DNA from: Lacinutrix algicola
Lineage (GTDB): Bacteria; Bacteroidota; Bacteroidia; Flavobacteriales; Flavobacteriaceae
Direction of reading: 5' to 3'
Length of the DNA stretch: 64,000 nt
NCBI RefSeq assembly: GCF_001418085.1
Contig: NZ_LIQH01000039.1
Span: 124,001-188,000 of the forward strand
Shown in pieces: positions 26,677 to 35,681 of this stretch. The translations under genes were made by a program, and so were the position numbers. The notes beneath the pieces were generated by a model. That model worked only from the letters and a program-made list of their open reading frames with translations, was not told where the DNA came from and did not search any database. Position 1 is the first letter of the stretch. Every line of letters starts with the position of its first letter.

Positions 26677-26717
26677 AAAACAGCCTTTGCTTTAATTAGC
26701 AAAGGCTGTTTTATTTT
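26677..26717 (+). terminator. Terminator after FKBP gene
   Basis: A perfect 15-bp stem (AAAACAGCCTTTGCT / AGCAAAGGCTGTTTT) with loop TTAATT, followed by a T-rich tail. Confidence 0.93.
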
Positions 26718-26884
26718 AAGTATCTGTTATTGTTTTTCAAGATAATACTACAAATCTCTATTGTTTTTAGTGTTCAAAAAAAGCAATATTATAAATGTTC
26801 TATCCTTAGATTGGTTGTATATTAGCGAGCTTAAAAATAACCTATAGCAAGGCAATTACTGCTTTCTATTAATTTGTAGATATT

Positions 26885-28060
26885 ATGAAACGTATATTTT
26901 CGAACTTATTATTTAAAGTCTTTTTAGCCATAGTATTAGGTATTGTTTTTGGTCAGTATTTTCCAGAATCTTTAAACCGAGTTTTCGCAACTTTTAATGC
27001 CTTTTTTGGTCAGTTTTTAAATTTTGCAATACCATTAATTATAATGGGTTTAATAATGCCTGCCATTTCCGATTTAGGGAAAGGAGCAGGTAAATTATTA
27101 TTACTTACAGCCGGTATTGCTTATGGTTCGACCTTATTTTCTGGGTTTATGACTTATTTTACGGCATCCAATATATTTCCAGCACTTTTAGAATCTCATG
27201 TTAATGACGCTGCACAAATTACCGATGCTGGACGCGAATTACTACCATATTTTAGTATTACTATTCCACCAGCATTAGATGTTATGACTTCTTTAGTTTT
27301 AGCCTTTGTAATAGGTTTAGGTCTTGCTTCTCAAGAGAAATCTACTTTAAAATTAGTGGTTAAAGATTTTCAGAAGATTATAATGAAATTAATAGAAAAG
27401 GTAATTGTACCATTATTACCATTATTTATTTTAGGCATATTTGCAAGCATGTCTTTTAGCGGAAAAGTGTTCTCAATTCTTTCTGTATTCATTAGTATTA
27501 TAGGTGTAATTTTTGCCTTACATATTTTATTATTATTGCTTCAATATACTATTGCAGGTATACTTACAAAACAGAATCCTTTTAAATTGTTGGCAACTAT
27601 GATGCCTGCATACTTTACAGCATTAGGAACTCAATCTTCGGCAGCTACTATTCCTGTGACTTTAGAGCAAGCTTTAAAGAATGGTGTTTCAGAAAAAATA
27701 GCAGGTTTTGTTATTCCTTTATGTGCTACAATACATCTTTCTGGTAGTATTATGAAAATTACAGCTTGTGCTATGGCATTAATGATTTTACATGGTATGC
27801 CATTTAGCTTTACACTTTTTGCAGGATTTATATTTGTGTTAGGAATCGCTATGATTGCTGCACCTGGTGTACCTGGAGGTGCAATTATGGCTGCTGTTGG
27901 TATTTTACAGTCGATGCTAGGTTTTAATGATGAAATGTTAGGATTAATGATTGCTTTATACATTGCAATGGATAGTTTTGGTACTGCTTGTAATGTTACT
28001 GGTGATGGCGCTATTTCTCTAGTGGTAAATAAAATAACGCAAGAAAAGGTTACTGCTTAG
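26885..28060 (+). CDS. Dicarboxylate/amino acid:cation symporter (DAACS family)
   Basis: A 391-residue symporter of the GltP/DctA-SLC1 family with eight predicted helices and two re-entrant loops. The serine-rich hairpin is ALGTQSSAATIPVT (about 245-258), helix 7 has the metal/ligand region with ATIHLSGS, and hairpin 2 has the AAPGVPGGAIMAAVG block; helix 8 ends with NVTGDGAISLVV. It imports glutamate/aspartate or C4-dicarboxylates with Na+ or H+. Monocistronic with a strong terminator. Confidence 0.93.
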   Translation: MKRIFSNLLFKVFLAIVLGIVFGQYFPESLNRVFATFNAFFGQFLNFAIPLIIMGLIMPAISDLGKGAGKLLLLTAGIAYGSTLFSGFMTYFTASNIFPALLESHVNDAAQITDAGRELLPYFSITIPPALDVMTSLVLAFVIGLGLASQEKSTLKLVVKDFQKIIMKLIEKVIVPLLPLFILGIFASMSFSGKVFSILSVFISIIGVIFALHILLLLLQYTIAGILTKQNPFKLLATMMPAYFTALGTQSSAATIPVTLEQALKNGVSEKIAGFVIPLCATIHLSGSIMKITACAMALMILHGMPFSFTLFAGFIFVLGIAMIAAPGVPGGAIMAAVGILQSMLGFNDEMLGLMIALYIAMDSFGTACNVTGDGAISLVVNKITQEKVTA

Positions 28061-28121
28061 TTTTAAGAAGTAACTTTAAATATTTATAAATCATTTCCTG
28101 TAAGAGTAGGAGTGATAACGT

Positions 28122-28152
28122 AAAAAAGCCTCAGTATAACTGAGGCTTTTTT
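28122..28152 (+). terminator. Terminator after DAACS symporter
   Basis: A 14-bp perfect stem (AAAAAAGCCTCAGT / ACTGAGGCTTTTTT) with loop ATA and T6. Its A-run also lets it serve the convergent esterase gene. Confidence 0.93.
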
Positions 28153-28206
28153 GTGAAGTCTATTTATTAAAAGTCTATTTTGTTTTTAATTGGAATGCTT
28201 TTCTAA

Positions 28207-29022
28207 CTATTCGTTTTTATTCATAGCCCAAATCATAGCTTTTTCTTTTGTAGCTCTAAAAATAGTACTGTGCTCTTCGTTAGGCTCATTAGAGTATTTC
28301 CAAATTAGATTATTTGGATGGTCGTTTTCTAAAGTCTTAGCAAGGTTTTTTGTGTGGATTGAAATATCCTCTACCGCAGAACCTGCAAACCAAAGTGTAA
28401 TGTCTTTGTTTGGAAACTGTTTTAAATAGTCGCTAGCTTTTCTTTCTAAATAATGATTATTCCACCATAAGGAAGGATCCATGGCAATATAATAATCGAA
28501 AGCTTCGGGCTGTAAAAACAAGGTTTCCATTACAAATAATCCGGATAAAGACTCGCCTATAAGGCCTTTTTTAGTAGTTGTTCTATACTCACTATCAATT
28601 TTAAGCATTAATTCTTGAGTAATAAAAGCTCTAAAGTTTTTAGCGCCATCTGTTAATGGACAGTATTGCTCATCGTCTTTAATTTCAGAAAAGCCTGTTA
28701 AATCTCTTCCACGTTCAGTGTTTTCAATACCTACTAAAATTGTTGGCGGAATACTTTTAGACGCTATTAACTTAGAGATGGTATTCGCTATATGCGGAAA
28801 ATCTTCTTTTATACCTCCATCTGGCATGTATAGTACAGGAAGTGAATCTGTAATAGCATTATAATTTTCGGGAACCCATACGTTTATTACTCTTTCTTGA
28901 TCTACGAATTGAGAGTGGATTGTAAAGTTATTGTGTTTAGGTATTGGATCGCTATTTCCTGGCTTATTTGTGCAGTTAAAAGCTAATAATACTAAAAAGG
29001 AATAATAGAGTAGTGTCTTCAT
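28207..29022 (-). CDS. Esterase lipoprotein (Fes/esterase D family alpha/beta hydrolase)
   Basis: A 271-residue secreted esterase of the enterochelin esterase-like/IroE group (PF00756). N-terminal lipobox LLAFNC (Cys17); core INVWVPENY then LPVLYMPDGG (oxyanion region), nucleophile elbow GESLSG with Ser158, and a late HST(I) segment with the likely catalytic His. Substrates of these proteins range from siderophore esters to acyl sugars; none is shown by context here. Convergent with the symporter gene. Confidence 0.85.
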   Translation of the reverse strand: MKTLLYYSFLVLLAFNCTNKPGNSDPIPKHNNFTIHSQFVDQERVINVWVPENYNAITDSLPVLYMPDGGIKEDFPHIANTISKLIASKSIPPTILVGIENTERGRDLTGFSEIKDDEQYCPLTDGAKNFRAFITQELMLKIDSEYRTTTKKGLIGESLSGLFVMETLFLQPEAFDYYIAMDPSLWWNNHYLERKASDYLKQFPNKDITLWFAGSAVEDISIHTKNLAKTLENDHPNNLIWKYSNEPNEEHSTIFRATKEKAMIWAMNKNE

Positions 29023-29056
29023 TTTCTATGCTTTAAAAAACGAAGGTACCAATTAT

Positions 29057-29485
29057 TTAGGCTTTTATAAAATCTTCATACTCATAATAAAAGGCTTCAA
29101 AAGCACTCATTTTTTCGTTTAAAAATACCATAACTTCTTGCCAAGTATTTTTATTATGGATGGATACTTTATAACCTAAAGGCACATAAATTCTAGAGAT
29201 TTCTTTACCATTATCGAGGTAGTATTCTTCTTCAAAAATAGCATCTGGTAAAAAATCTGTAGTTAAAATAGATTTTACTTGTTGTAGTTTTTCCCAATAA
29301 TTGATACGGTTTTCTAAATCGTCTTCTAGGTCTAAACTAACGTGTGCACTTTTATTATCGAAATAAAATTTAAAGCTAAAACCTTTTATTTTAGTATTGT
29401 ATAAAATCCATTTTGTTGGAAAAGATTTCCCAAAACTGGTCCAGAATAATTGCTTTATTTGTCTTGATTCTTCTTTGCTAAACAC
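29057..29485 (-). CDS. DUF4268 protein, start likely GTG at 29485
   Basis: A conserved hypothetical with the DUF4268 pattern FSKEESRQIKQLFWTSFGKSFPTKW followed by a KGFSFKFYFD beta hairpin and a helical C-terminus. The first ATG is at 29545 and would add 20 residues (MLQQFTRSNN...), but that segment lies inside a dispersed palindromic repeat (29519-29567). The GTG codon complementary to 29483-29485 gives VFSKEES, which is how I expect the family to start, so I choose it (142 residues). Function unknown; possible DNA/restriction associations of the family are not shown here. Confidence 0.78.
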   Translation of the reverse strand: MFSKEESRQIKQLFWTSFGKSFPTKWILYNTKIKGFSFKFYFDNKSAHVSLDLEDDLENRINYWEKLQQVKSILTTDFLPDAIFEEEYYLDNGKEISRIYVPLGYKVSIHNKNTWQEVMVFLNEKMSAFEAFYYEYEDFIKA

Positions 29486-29518
29486 GTTTTCAAGTTTATG
29501 ATTAAAATTTATTCTGTT

Positions 29519-29597
29519 GTTACTTCGAGTAAATTGTTGAAGCATGAAACAATTTGTATCGAGAAGGTGGTTTGGTTAATTAGCTTGTTCTCGATAC
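29519..29597. repeat. Second class of dispersed palindromic repeat
   Basis: GTTACTTCGAG...TATCGAGAAGG spans 29519-29567 with an inner 8-bp dyad AAATTGTT (29531) / AACAATTT (29548). Just beyond, GTATCGAGAA (29556) and TTCTCGATAC (29588) form a perfect 10-bp inverted repeat. The element overlaps the upstream ATG option of the DUF4268 gene. Confidence 0.6.
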
Positions 29598-29618
29598 TTA
29601 ACGTTTTCAGGCTATTTT

Positions 29619-29677
29619 GTTATTCCTGAGAAAGAAGGAATCTAAATTAAAATAAATTCCTGCTTTCGCAGGAATTT
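29619..29677. repeat. Facing pair of REP-like palindromes before the ZIP gene end
   Basis: ATTCCT-(8)-AGGAAT at 29622-29641 and AAATTCCTGC-TTTC-GCAGGAATTT at 29654-29677 (10-bp perfect stem) are copies of the element also seen at 12957, 14499, 31093, 34134 and 59575, here facing each other. The second hairpin stands 2 bases from the ZIP stop and may help end that transcript. Confidence 0.75.
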
Positions 29678-29678
29678 G

Positions 29679-30353
29679 CTAAATAAAATAAGCAATTATA
29701 ATTGCGCTAATAATAGTTGCTAACTTAGTGATATTGAATTTGTGATCTTCATTACTTTCAAATAAAATAGTAGTAGAAATATGTAAAAAGATACCTATTA
29801 CTATTGCTGAAATTTGAATATGATAGTCTTCGAAAAAATTGAAATTAGCAGATAAAAACACGCCTAAAGGTGTCATTAAAGCAAATAATAACAAGAATGC
29901 TAAAGATTTAGCTTTAGACATTTTTGAAGCCAAAAAGAACGTCGATAATATAATAGCAACAGGTAATTTATGGATAATGATACCATAAATTAAGTTTGTA
30001 TGTCCATCTATTGGTAATCCTTCTAATACACTATGTATGCTTAAACTAATAAACAGTAACCAAGGAAAGGTTGTTTCGTTTTTACTAATATGCACATGAC
30101 CATGTTCGGCACCTTTAGAGAAAAACTCTAGTATGATTTGTAGTAAAATACCAATCATAATAAAGAGTCCTACACTTTTATAATCGCTATTATAGACTTC
30201 TGGTAGAAAGTGAAAAACAGTAATAGATAATAAAAATGCACCACTAAAAGCAAGCAGTAATTTCAAATACTTAGCTTTATTAGGTTTAAATGCAAAAACG
30301 ATAAAGAAGCCTAAAACAACAGATAGTATTGGGAGTATAATATTTACAAGCAT
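29679..30353 (-). CDS. ZIP family metal transporter
   Basis: A 224-residue ZIP (SLC39-like) transporter with about eight helices. The metal-binding helix 4 region has HSVLEGLPIDG with the HxxxEG pattern and helix 5 has IIIHKLPVAIIL with HKxP; an EHGHVHIS loop gives a His-rich metal-collecting segment. Likely imports Zn2+ or other divalent cations into the cytoplasm. It starts 3 bases after the methyltransferase gene upstream (30357-31088), so the two form an operon. Confidence 0.9.
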   Translation of the reverse strand: MLVNIILPILSVVLGFFIVFAFKPNKAKYLKLLLAFSGAFLLSITVFHFLPEVYNSDYKSVGLFIMIGILLQIILEFFSKGAEHGHVHISKNETTFPWLLFISLSIHSVLEGLPIDGHTNLIYGIIIHKLPVAIILSTFFLASKMSKAKSLAFLLLFALMTPLGVFLSANFNFFEDYHIQISAIVIGIFLHISTTILFESNEDHKFNITKLATIISAIIIAYFI

Positions 30354-30356
30354 AGT

Positions 30357-31088
30357 TTACTTAAAAATAAGTATTAAACGTTGAGATGTTTTTTTATGGA
30401 ATTTATTTAATTTATAATCGCCAAAAACGTCAAGTAAATAAACACCAGCCTTTTCAAAAAGTGCTTCAAAATCTGCTAAAGTAAATGCACGAACACGTTC
30501 TTGAAACTCGTAATCTTTACCATCAGCAATAAAAGAAATATCTTTAATAATATAACCGTTCTCTACACGTCTTTTTTGCAAAAAGTCGATACCATCTACA
30601 GTTTTTGTATCCTCAGGCACTAAGTTATCTATAATAAAATCACTATTTAAAAAGTCTATTACACCAAAACCAGTTTCGTTTAAATTGGCTTTAATTGCTT
30701 TTATAGTTTTAAGGTTATCTTCTTCATTTTCGAAGTAACCAAAGCTAGTAAAGAGATTAAATACAGCATCAAACTGTTCGTGATATGGTTTACACATATC
30801 GTGAACATTAAAGTGCAACGTATCGTTTTCAAACTGCTTTGCGTGTTTTATACTATTTTCAGATAAATCTACTCCAGTAACATTGTAACCTATTTTATTT
30901 AAATAAATAGCATGTCTACCTTTACCACAAGCAAGGTCTAATATTTTTCCGTTTTCAGGAATATTTAAGTATTCTGTAAGATTATACATAAAGTTTTCTC
31001 CTTCAGCATAATCTCTGTCTTTATATAAAATATGGTAAAATGGAGTGTTAAACCATGAAGCATACCATGTTGTGTCGTCTTTTATCAT
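30357..31088 (-). CDS. SAM-dependent methyltransferase (class I)
   Basis: A 243-residue class I methyltransferase. Motif I is ILDLACGKGRHAIYL (about 49-62), motif II GVDLSENSIKHA, post-motif NVHDMCKP and VFNLFTSFGYF. It has the architecture of methyltransferase type 11/25 proteins with small-molecule or protein substrates; the substrate is unknown. First gene of the MTase-ZIP pair, with a REP-like hairpin 4 bases before its start. Confidence 0.87.
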   Translation of the reverse strand: MIKDDTTWYASWFNTPFYHILYKDRDYAEGENFMYNLTEYLNIPENGKILDLACGKGRHAIYLNKIGYNVTGVDLSENSIKHAKQFENDTLHFNVHDMCKPYHEQFDAVFNLFTSFGYFENEEDNLKTIKAIKANLNETGFGVIDFLNSDFIIDNLVPEDTKTVDGIDFLQKRRVENGYIIKDISFIADGKDYEFQERVRAFTLADFEALFEKAGVYLLDVFGDYKLNKFHKKTSQRLILIFK

Positions 31089-31092
31089 AATT

Positions 31093-31115
31093 ATTTCCCA
31101 TGAAAATGGGAATCT
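31093..31115. repeat. REP-like palindrome in methyltransferase 5' leader
   Basis: ATTTCCCAT-GAAA-ATGGGAAT: a 7-bp perfect stem with a GAAA loop, then CTGA. In the orientation of the downstream gene it reads GATTCCCAT...ATGGGAAAT and ends 4 bases before the ATG complement at 31088. Confidence 0.75.
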
Positions 31116-31151
31116 GATTTTAGTTTATTACTAGTTAGCACAAAAATAGAG

Positions 31152-31159
31152 TATTTTTG
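31152..31159 (+). promoter_or_regulatory. -7 box (TATTTTTG) of RlmL-type gene
   Basis: TATTTTTG fits the TAnnTTTG element, with the ATG at 31180 twenty bases downstream. No clear -33 TTTG. Confidence 0.45.
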
Positions 31160-31179
31160 TATTCTATTAGACGAAAAGA

Positions 31180-32340
31180 ATGGAAGATAATTTCAATATG
31201 GTTGCCAAAACCTTATTTGGTTTTGAAGAAATATTAGCAAAAGAATTAACGCAGCTTGGTGCTATGGGTGTAAAAGAAGGTGTTAGAAATGTTAGTTTTT
31301 CTGGAGACAAAGGTTTTATGTATAAAGCCAACTTAGCTTTAAGAACGGCAATAAAAATTTTAAAGCCTATTAAGACATTTCGTATTAACAATGAAAAGGA
31401 TTTATACGATAATGTGTATAAAATGGATTGGAGTCAGTACATGAAATCTACTGGAACATTAGCCGTTAGTGCTACCGTAAATTCAACTGTTTTTACACAC
31501 TCTTTATATATAGCACAAAAAACAAAAGATGCGATTGTAGATAAGTTTAGAGATGAAACTGGTGAGCGTCCAAATGTAGATTTACGTTTTCCAGATTTAA
31601 AAATAAATGTACATATAGACCGTACGGTTTGTACTATTTCTTTAGATACATCTGGAGAATCGTTACACAAACGTGGTTATAAAACAGCAACTAATATTGC
31701 ACCAATTAACGAGGTGCTAGCCGCTGGATTAATTATGCTTTCTGGTTGGGATGGACAATCGGATTTTATGGATCCCATGTGTGGTAGTGGAACTGTTTTA
31801 GCCGAAGCAGCAATGATAGCTTGTAATATTCCACCAAATTTAATGCGTAAAGAATTTGCTTTCGAACGTTGGAACGATTGGGATGTTGACCTTTTTGAAA
31901 AAATTGAAGCTTCTCTATTGAAAAAAACTAGAGATTTCCACCATAGAATTATTGGTTTTGATAAATCACCAAGTGCTGTAGCAAAAGCAACAGACAATAT
32001 AAAAAATGCACATTTAGACGAGTTTATAACTATTAAACATGAAGATTTCTTTAAAACACAAAGAGGTGGAGAAGGGAAGTTACATATTGTTTTCAATCCG
32101 CCTTATGGAGAACGTTTAGATATTGAAATGGAAAGTTTTTACAAGGAGATTGGAGATACTTTAAAGCAAGGGTATCCAAATACAGATGCTTGGTTTATTA
32201 CTTCTAATTTAGAAGCAATTAAACACGTAGGTTTAAGACCTTCTCGTAAAATTAAATTAATGAATGCGAAACTTGAGTCTCGTTTACTAAAGTATGTAAT
32301 GTACGCAGGAAGTAAGAAAGGCAAGTATATGGATAATTAG
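31180..32340 (+). CDS. THUMP-domain rRNA guanine N2-methyltransferase (RlmL N-domain/YpsC type)
   Basis: A 386-residue RNA methyltransferase with an N-terminal THUMP-type region (about 1-160) and a C-terminal UPF0020 catalytic domain. Motif I is DPMCGSGTVLAEAAM and the catalytic motif IV NPPYGERL; a RGYK/TNIAPINEVLAAGLI linker precedes them, as in RlmL/TrmG10-like enzymes. It should methylate 23S rRNA G2445; unlike E. coli RlmL it lacks the fused RlmK half. Followed after 8 bases by a small membrane protein gene. Confidence 0.92.
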   Translation: MEDNFNMVAKTLFGFEEILAKELTQLGAMGVKEGVRNVSFSGDKGFMYKANLALRTAIKILKPIKTFRINNEKDLYDNVYKMDWSQYMKSTGTLAVSATVNSTVFTHSLYIAQKTKDAIVDKFRDETGERPNVDLRFPDLKINVHIDRTVCTISLDTSGESLHKRGYKTATNIAPINEVLAAGLIMLSGWDGQSDFMDPMCGSGTVLAEAAMIACNIPPNLMRKEFAFERWNDWDVDLFEKIEASLLKKTRDFHHRIIGFDKSPSAVAKATDNIKNAHLDEFITIKHEDFFKTQRGGEGKLHIVFNPPYGERLDIEMESFYKEIGDTLKQGYPNTDAWFITSNLEAIKHVGLRPSRKIKLMNAKLESRLLKYVMYAGSKKGKYMDN

Positions 32341-32348
32341 AAACCATA

Positions 32349-32816
32349 ATGGAGAAAACCGATAAAGCATTTAAAGCAGATGCTAAACTATTGCCTCTTA
32401 GAAGAAGAGGATTGTTGCCTTGGTGGATTCGTTTTTTTAGTTGGTTTTTTATGATTACCGGTGGACTAGCTGTTTTTGGACTAATAGCTGGTTTTTTTAA
32501 TATAAGCTTTAGTATTTCGCTTTATGGATTGGAAGAAACAAATCCACATTCGTTAATAGGTTTACTAATAATAATTCTATTTATTTATAAAGGTGTTACA
32601 AGTTATGGCCTACTTTTTGAAAAAGATTGGGCCATTATTTGGGCGAAAATAGATGCTGTTTTTGGGATTTTTTTTTGCGTGTTTAGTATGTTTGTATTGC
32701 CTTTTCTAATTGAAGAACAAGGTGTTGTAATTAGACTTGAAATAGCACTTTTAATACCCTATTTACTTAAGGTTGATAAAATAAAGACTGCTTGGCATTC
32801 TTTTAAAACTGTATAA
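32349..32816 (+). CDS. Small four-helix membrane protein, unknown
   Basis: A 155-residue protein with four hydrophobic helices (about 25-50, 67-85, 90-115, 120-140) after a charged 20-residue N-terminus with LLPLRRRGLLPWW. No family name is evident. It begins 8 bases after the RlmL-type gene, so it is cotranscribed, but no functional link is apparent. Confidence 0.75.
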   Translation: MEKTDKAFKADAKLLPLRRRGLLPWWIRFFSWFFMITGGLAVFGLIAGFFNISFSISLYGLEETNPHSLIGLLIIILFIYKGVTSYGLLFEKDWAIIWAKIDAVFGIFFCVFSMFVLPFLIEEQGVVIRLEIALLIPYLLKVDKIKTAWHSFKTV

Positions 32817-32852
32817 TACCAGAACTTACTAAAAGGTTTTGTGTTAAAGTGT

Positions 32853-33614
32853 TTATTCCTTTTCTTCTTTTACTTCTTCATTTTTAGCTTCTTTCTTACC
32901 TTTTTTAAATAAAGGTATCGAATATGAAATAGTATAACTATAGCCTACACCAAAATTCCCACTATCGTAAGTTTTGTAAAAACCTGGAATGTATAGGCTT
33001 TCAAAATTGTCTAAATCTTTATTAGATATTGTGCTCTTTAATTGTGCATTTAATCCAATAAATAAATTGGTTACAATTTCGGCTTTAATACCAATTATTA
33101 GCTCTAACCATGTTGAAGATAGTCCACTAAACTCTTGAGGTTCGTTATTTGTAAATTGTGGTTGCCAAAATTGGTTTTGGTTGTAAACAGTATAGCTATT
33201 TCTAGTTTGAGAAAAAGAACTAAAACCAACTCTAAAACCACTATAAATCATGTTATTCATGTCCAGCCAGTTAGTGTACATATTATAATCTACACCAGCT
33301 TTAATATAGCTACCATTAGCAGTTGAGCTTAAAAAATCTGTAGTTGTTGTTTTTTCTTCATTACCTAATTCGGCCGCAATAAATAGTTTTTTTGTTAATC
33401 TAAAATCACCATTAATCTCAAATCCAGAATAATCATCATCTGTAGCTGTACGAATAAGTTTTCCTATATCTGTGCCAACTCTAAGACCATATTTTTGAAT
33501 GTATTGTATTGAGTCTACAATTTGTGTTTCTTTTTCTTCTTGCGCATTAACAAATAGGCAACAAAACAGTAAAAAACAACTAGTGACGTATTGTATAGTG
33601 TATCTCATCTTCAT
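32853..33614 (-). CDS. DUF6048 protein, probable outer-membrane beta-barrel
   Basis: A 253-residue exported protein; the signal ends around LLFCCLFVNAQ. The body is made of alternating strands with aromatic girdles (KLFIAAELGNEEK, GSYIKAGVDYNMY, FRVGFSSFSQ) and a Lys/Glu-rich C-terminal tail, in keeping with a small outer-membrane barrel and with the DUF6048 group that accompanies DUF6452 and rlmD in Flavobacteriia. The start overlaps the upstream gene by 35 bases, implying translational coupling. Function unknown. Confidence 0.82.
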   Translation of the reverse strand: MKMRYTIQYVTSCFLLFCCLFVNAQEEKETQIVDSIQYIQKYGLRVGTDIGKLIRTATDDDYSGFEINGDFRLTKKLFIAAELGNEEKTTTTDFLSSTANGSYIKAGVDYNMYTNWLDMNNMIYSGFRVGFSSFSQTRNSYTVYNQNQFWQPQFTNNEPQEFSGLSSTWLELIIGIKAEIVTNLFIGLNAQLKSTISNKDLDNFESLYIPGFYKTYDSGNFGVGYSYTISYSIPLFKKGKKEAKNEEVKEEKE

Positions 33615-34128
33615 TTATTACAGATTGGTTATCATTTTCTGGTACGGCAAATAGCATCCAGTTATCAGTTATTGGGATTTCTTGTGTGATAATTATTTCT
33701 ACATTTTCAAAAATAGTTTTATAACCACAAGCTCTAGAAACATATATTTCTGAAGTTTCGTAAGTAATTGTTATTACATCTGGATTACCTGTTTGAAAAT
33801 CGTCACTCTCATCATCAGGAGTATCATTATCATCAATTTCATAATCTCTATACACACGATACTTAGTCTCATTTGCATTAGTATTTAAAGGTAATAACAT
33901 TTGATCTTCACTTGTAATACTATGATCTTCATCTAGAGTACGTGTGGCATCATCAAAATCTTCAATACGTAATCCAGGAACGCTTTTTATATTATCTGTC
34001 GATGAAATATCTCTAAACTCTACAATAAACCTTGGAGTGGTAGGCGTATCTTCTGGACAAATATCGTCTCGTTCGCAACTAAAAGCAATACAAACTAAGA
34101 GTAGAAGTAAGGTTGTTATTTTTTTCAT
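33580..34128 (-). CDS. DUF6452 lipoprotein
   Basis: A 182-residue lipoprotein: signal LLLLVCIAFSC (Cys18), then ERDDICPEDTPTTPRFIVEFRD, the conserved start of the DUF6452 family. The rest is acidic and beta-rich and ends in an IHYTIRH tail whose codons overlap the DUF6048 start by 35 bases. Function unknown; the neighbour order rlmD-DUF6452-DUF6048 is typical of Flavobacteriia. A REP-like hairpin lies 5 bases before the start. Confidence 0.85.
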   Translation of the reverse strand: MKKITTLLLLLVCIAFSCERDDICPEDTPTTPRFIVEFRDISSTDNIKSVPGLRIEDFDDATRTLDEDHSITSEDQMLLPLNTNANETKYRVYRDYEIDDNDTPDDESDDFQTGNPDVITITYETSEIYVSRACGYKTIFENVEIIITQEIPITDNWMLFAVPENDNQSVINEDEIHYTIRH

Positions 34129-34133
34129 GTTTA

Positions 34134-34155
34134 CTTTCCGCGAAAGCGGTAATCT
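34134..34155. repeat. REP-like palindrome before DUF6452 gene
   Basis: CTTTCCGC-GAAA-GCGGTAATC: seven-pair stem with one mismatch and a GAAA loop, followed by TTA. Same orientation relative to the downstream gene as the 31093 and 14499 copies. Confidence 0.7.
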
Positions 34156-34190
34156 TATTTTATTATTAACTCTTTTGCAAAATAGAAATC

Positions 34191-35603
34191 TTAACGTTTT
34201 TCTAAAAGTACAATGTTTTCTACATGGTGCGTTTGTGGAAACATATCTACAGCCTGCGTTTTTGTTACTTTGTATACAGCATCCATTAGCTCTAAGTCTC
34301 TAGCTTGTGTAGCACTGTTGCAACTTACATAAACTACTTTTTGTGGCGCAACGTTTAATATTTGTTTAACAACGTCTTTATGCATACCATCTCTTGGAGG
34401 ATCTGTAATAATAACATCTGGTTGGCCATGTGTATTAATAAACGCTTCGTTAAAAACGTTTTTCATATCACCAACATAAAACTCAACGTTATCTATGCCA
34501 TTAAATTGTGCATTTTCTTTAGCAGCAGTAATTGCATCTGGTACAGATTCTACACCAACAACCTTTTTTGCCTGTTTGGCAACAAATTGCGCTATAGTTC
34601 CTGTTCCTGTATATAAATCGTAAACTAATTCGTCACCTTTTAATCCAGCAAATTCACGTGTAAGCTTGTATAATTCGAATGCTTGCGCAGAATTGGTTTG
34701 GTAAAAAGATTTAGCATTAATCTTAAATTTTAAGCCTTCCATTTCTTCAAAAATGTGGTCTTGTCCTTTATAGCAAATTACATCTTGATCGTAAATAGTG
34801 TCGTTTGCTTTTTCGTTAACAACGTATTGTAATGATGTTATCTGCGGAAAAACTTCAGAGACATGGTTTAATAATAACTCACGTTTTTCTTTATCGTCTT
34901 TAAAAAACTGAACCAATACCATTATATCTCCAGTGGAAGATGTACGTAACATTAAAGTACGTAACAATCCAGTTTGGTTTCTAGTATTAAAAAATTCAAG
35001 GCCATTTGCTAAAGCAAAATTCTTGATTTCATTTCTAATAGCATTCGAAGGATCTGCTTGTAAATGACATTTTTTTACATCCAATATTTTATCCCACATT
35101 CCTGGAATATGAAAACCTAAAGCATTTCTATCGCCTAAATCTTCATCACTTTGTATTTCGTCAAGTGTTAACCAACGGCTATCACTAAAAGAGAACTCCA
35201 TTTTATTTCTATAGAAGTACTGCTCTGCAGCAGCTTTTATAGGTGTTATTTCTGGTAATTCTATATGTCCAATTCTAATTAAATTATTGGTTACTTCTTT
35301 TTGCTTGTAATATAGCTGGTGCTCGTAAGCCATATCTTGCCATTTACAACCACCACAAACACCATAATGCTCGCAAGCAGGCTCTGTTCTTTTATCACTT
35401 AAAGTATGAAATACAGTTGCTTTTCCTTCATAATAAGCTTTACGTTTTTTAAATGTTTGCACATCTACAACATCTCCAGGTACTGCATTTGGTAGAAAAA
35501 TTACTTTTCCATCTGGTGCTTTTGCAACCGATTTTCCTTTTGCAGCAGTATCAAAAACTTCAACTTCTGTAAAAACTTGCTTTCTTTTATTCTTTCTTGC
35601 CAT
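34191..35603 (-). CDS. rlmD: 23S rRNA (uracil-1939-C5)-methyltransferase RlmD
   Basis: A 470-residue RlmD/RumA-type enzyme. It begins MARKNKRKQVF followed by a TRAM domain, then the [4Fe-4S] cysteines in CEHYGVCGGCKW, SAM motif DLYTGTGTIAQF, ITDPPRDGMH and the catalytic Cys in VYVSCNSATQARD. The ATG complementary to 35601-35603 is chosen; the frame stays open upstream but the added residues (hydrophobic, no homology expected) are not convincing. Followed by DUF6452 and DUF6048 on the same strand. Confidence 0.95.
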   Translation of the reverse strand: MARKNKRKQVFTEVEVFDTAAKGKSVAKAPDGKVIFLPNAVPGDVVDVQTFKKRKAYYEGKATVFHTLSDKRTEPACEHYGVCGGCKWQDMAYEHQLYYKQKEVTNNLIRIGHIELPEITPIKAAAEQYFYRNKMEFSFSDSRWLTLDEIQSDEDLGDRNALGFHIPGMWDKILDVKKCHLQADPSNAIRNEIKNFALANGLEFFNTRNQTGLLRTLMLRTSSTGDIMVLVQFFKDDKEKRELLLNHVSEVFPQITSLQYVVNEKANDTIYDQDVICYKGQDHIFEEMEGLKFKINAKSFYQTNSAQAFELYKLTREFAGLKGDELVYDLYTGTGTIAQFVAKQAKKVVGVESVPDAITAAKENAQFNGIDNVEFYVGDMKNVFNEAFINTHGQPDVIITDPPRDGMHKDVVKQILNVAPQKVVYVSCNSATQARDLELMDAVYKVTKTQAVDMFPQTHHVENIVLLEKR

Positions 35604-35681
35604 AGATGCAAAAATACTAATAGGAATAAATAAAATGTGTGTAAAATGAAGTTTTTTAAAAAACTTAAAAATAAAACTCAA

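Noticed and set aside
28091-28116. Possible degenerate copy of the dispersed palindrome (TTTCCTG...AGGAGTGATA)
   Set aside because: Stem has too few pairs to distinguish from chance, so it was not counted.
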